A stretch of DNA of 64,000 nucleotides, taken from assembly GCA_018398575.1 (NCBI GenBank), contig JAGTXZ010000008.1, forward strand, positions 2,294,001-2,358,000, given 5' to 3'. The notes under the pieces are model-generated. The model did not search any database, was not told where the DNA came from, and saw only the letters and a list, made by a program, of their open reading frames with translations. The stretch comes from Ampelomyces quisqualis (Eukaryota > Ascomycota > Dothideomycetes > Pleosporales > Phaeosphaeriaceae). A program made the translations under genes and the position numbers. Below, piece by piece: positions 63,710 to 64,000 of this stretch. Position 1 is the stretch's first letter. Every line of letters starts with the position of its first letter.

Positions 63710-64000
63710 GCAACAGATACACTGCCGCGCACAAATGGTCATGGCAATCCGCTCGAGCTTCTCAGCGTCATATCGTCCACACTGGCTCCCTCTCGTGTGA
63801 CTACTAGCCTGCCATCGTCAACATTCATGCCTTTGCCAACTCCAATGCCGACTCGGTATCCACAGCAATCACGAGGTAATCCGTGGGCTCATACTGCCGA
63901 CTTCTTTAATCACCCTCGCATTAGAGGAGACGACGTGCCCGTTGCAGTCATCGACCGTCATGTTCCGTCGACGCTCGACGTCTGGATCCCAAGCCGACAT
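63710..64000 (-). pseudogene. Frameshifted gene fragment at the window edge
   Basis: From an ATG at the last base the minus strand reads MSAWDPDVERRRNMTVDDCNGHVVSSNARVIKEVG; a second frame goes on YEPTDYLVIAVDTESALELAK and a third NVDDGRLVVTREGASVDDMT. Three successive frames that read like one protein suggest frameshift decay, although the gene may also extend beyond the window. Unknown family. Confidence 0.3.

Overview
The window is nuclear DNA of a filamentous ascomycete, most likely a Dothideomycete; species and order cannot be fixed by eye. The evidence is compact genes with 45-60 nt introns (GTAAGT-like donor, CTAAC-like branch site, CAG acceptor), ascomycete gene families (JIP5, NOG2/Nog2-type GTPase, GPR1/FUN34/yaaH acetate permease, rhodopsin-like fungal membrane protein, HET-domain remnant), and TA-rich, gene-poor stretches with small inverted-repeat elements and transition-type nonsense mutations of the kind left by repeat-induced point mutation (RIP).

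Layout. 0-6 kb: a broken acetyltransferase, two small hypothetical genes, an AKR7-type aldo-keto reductase and a basic low-complexity protein. 6.36-6.50 kb: a tRNA-Val(UAC) gene that carries the usual anticodon-loop intron plus a second, 53-nt insertion in its T loop with full spliceosomal intron signals; this is the most striking object here. 6.9-16.5 kb: a mitochondrial-looking protein, an Srs2-type UvrD helicase with a PCNA-binding motif, an SMP-30-type lactonase, a secreted phosphoglycerate-mutase-like phosphatase and JIP5. 16.8-17.2 kb: a HET relic. 18-25 kb: a rhodopsin-like membrane protein, a BolA protein and a malonyl-CoA synthetase (divergent pair) and an acetate permease. 26.4-39 kb: a dense housekeeping block (BCS1-like AAA ATPase, MEMO, a small zinc protein, a SAP/zinc protein, glutaminyl cyclase, a mitochondrial two-TM protein, a small hypothetical, a secreted Mn/Fe superoxide dismutase). 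39-46 kb: TA-rich, almost gene-free, with two inverted-repeat elements and a decayed MFS sugar transporter. 46-58.7 kb: secreted asparaginase, a decayed GH128 glucanase, an mS26/Pet123-like mitoribosomal protein with a repeat-expanded presequence, NOG2, an AIF-like oxidoreductase, a small secreted cysteine-containing protein, a hAT-like MITE and a multi-spanning membrane protein. 58.7-64 kb: only decayed coding relics.

Functional threads. Several neighbours serve mitochondria (BolA, malonyl-CoA synthetase, BCS1-like ATPase, two-TM protein, mitoribosomal protein). The divergent BolA/malonyl-CoA synthetase pair is notable because Fe-S delivery to lipoyl synthase and malonyl supply to mitochondrial fatty-acid synthesis both lead to lipoate. 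Exon models below were assembled by hand from splice consensus and family similarity; no alignment or expression data were available.
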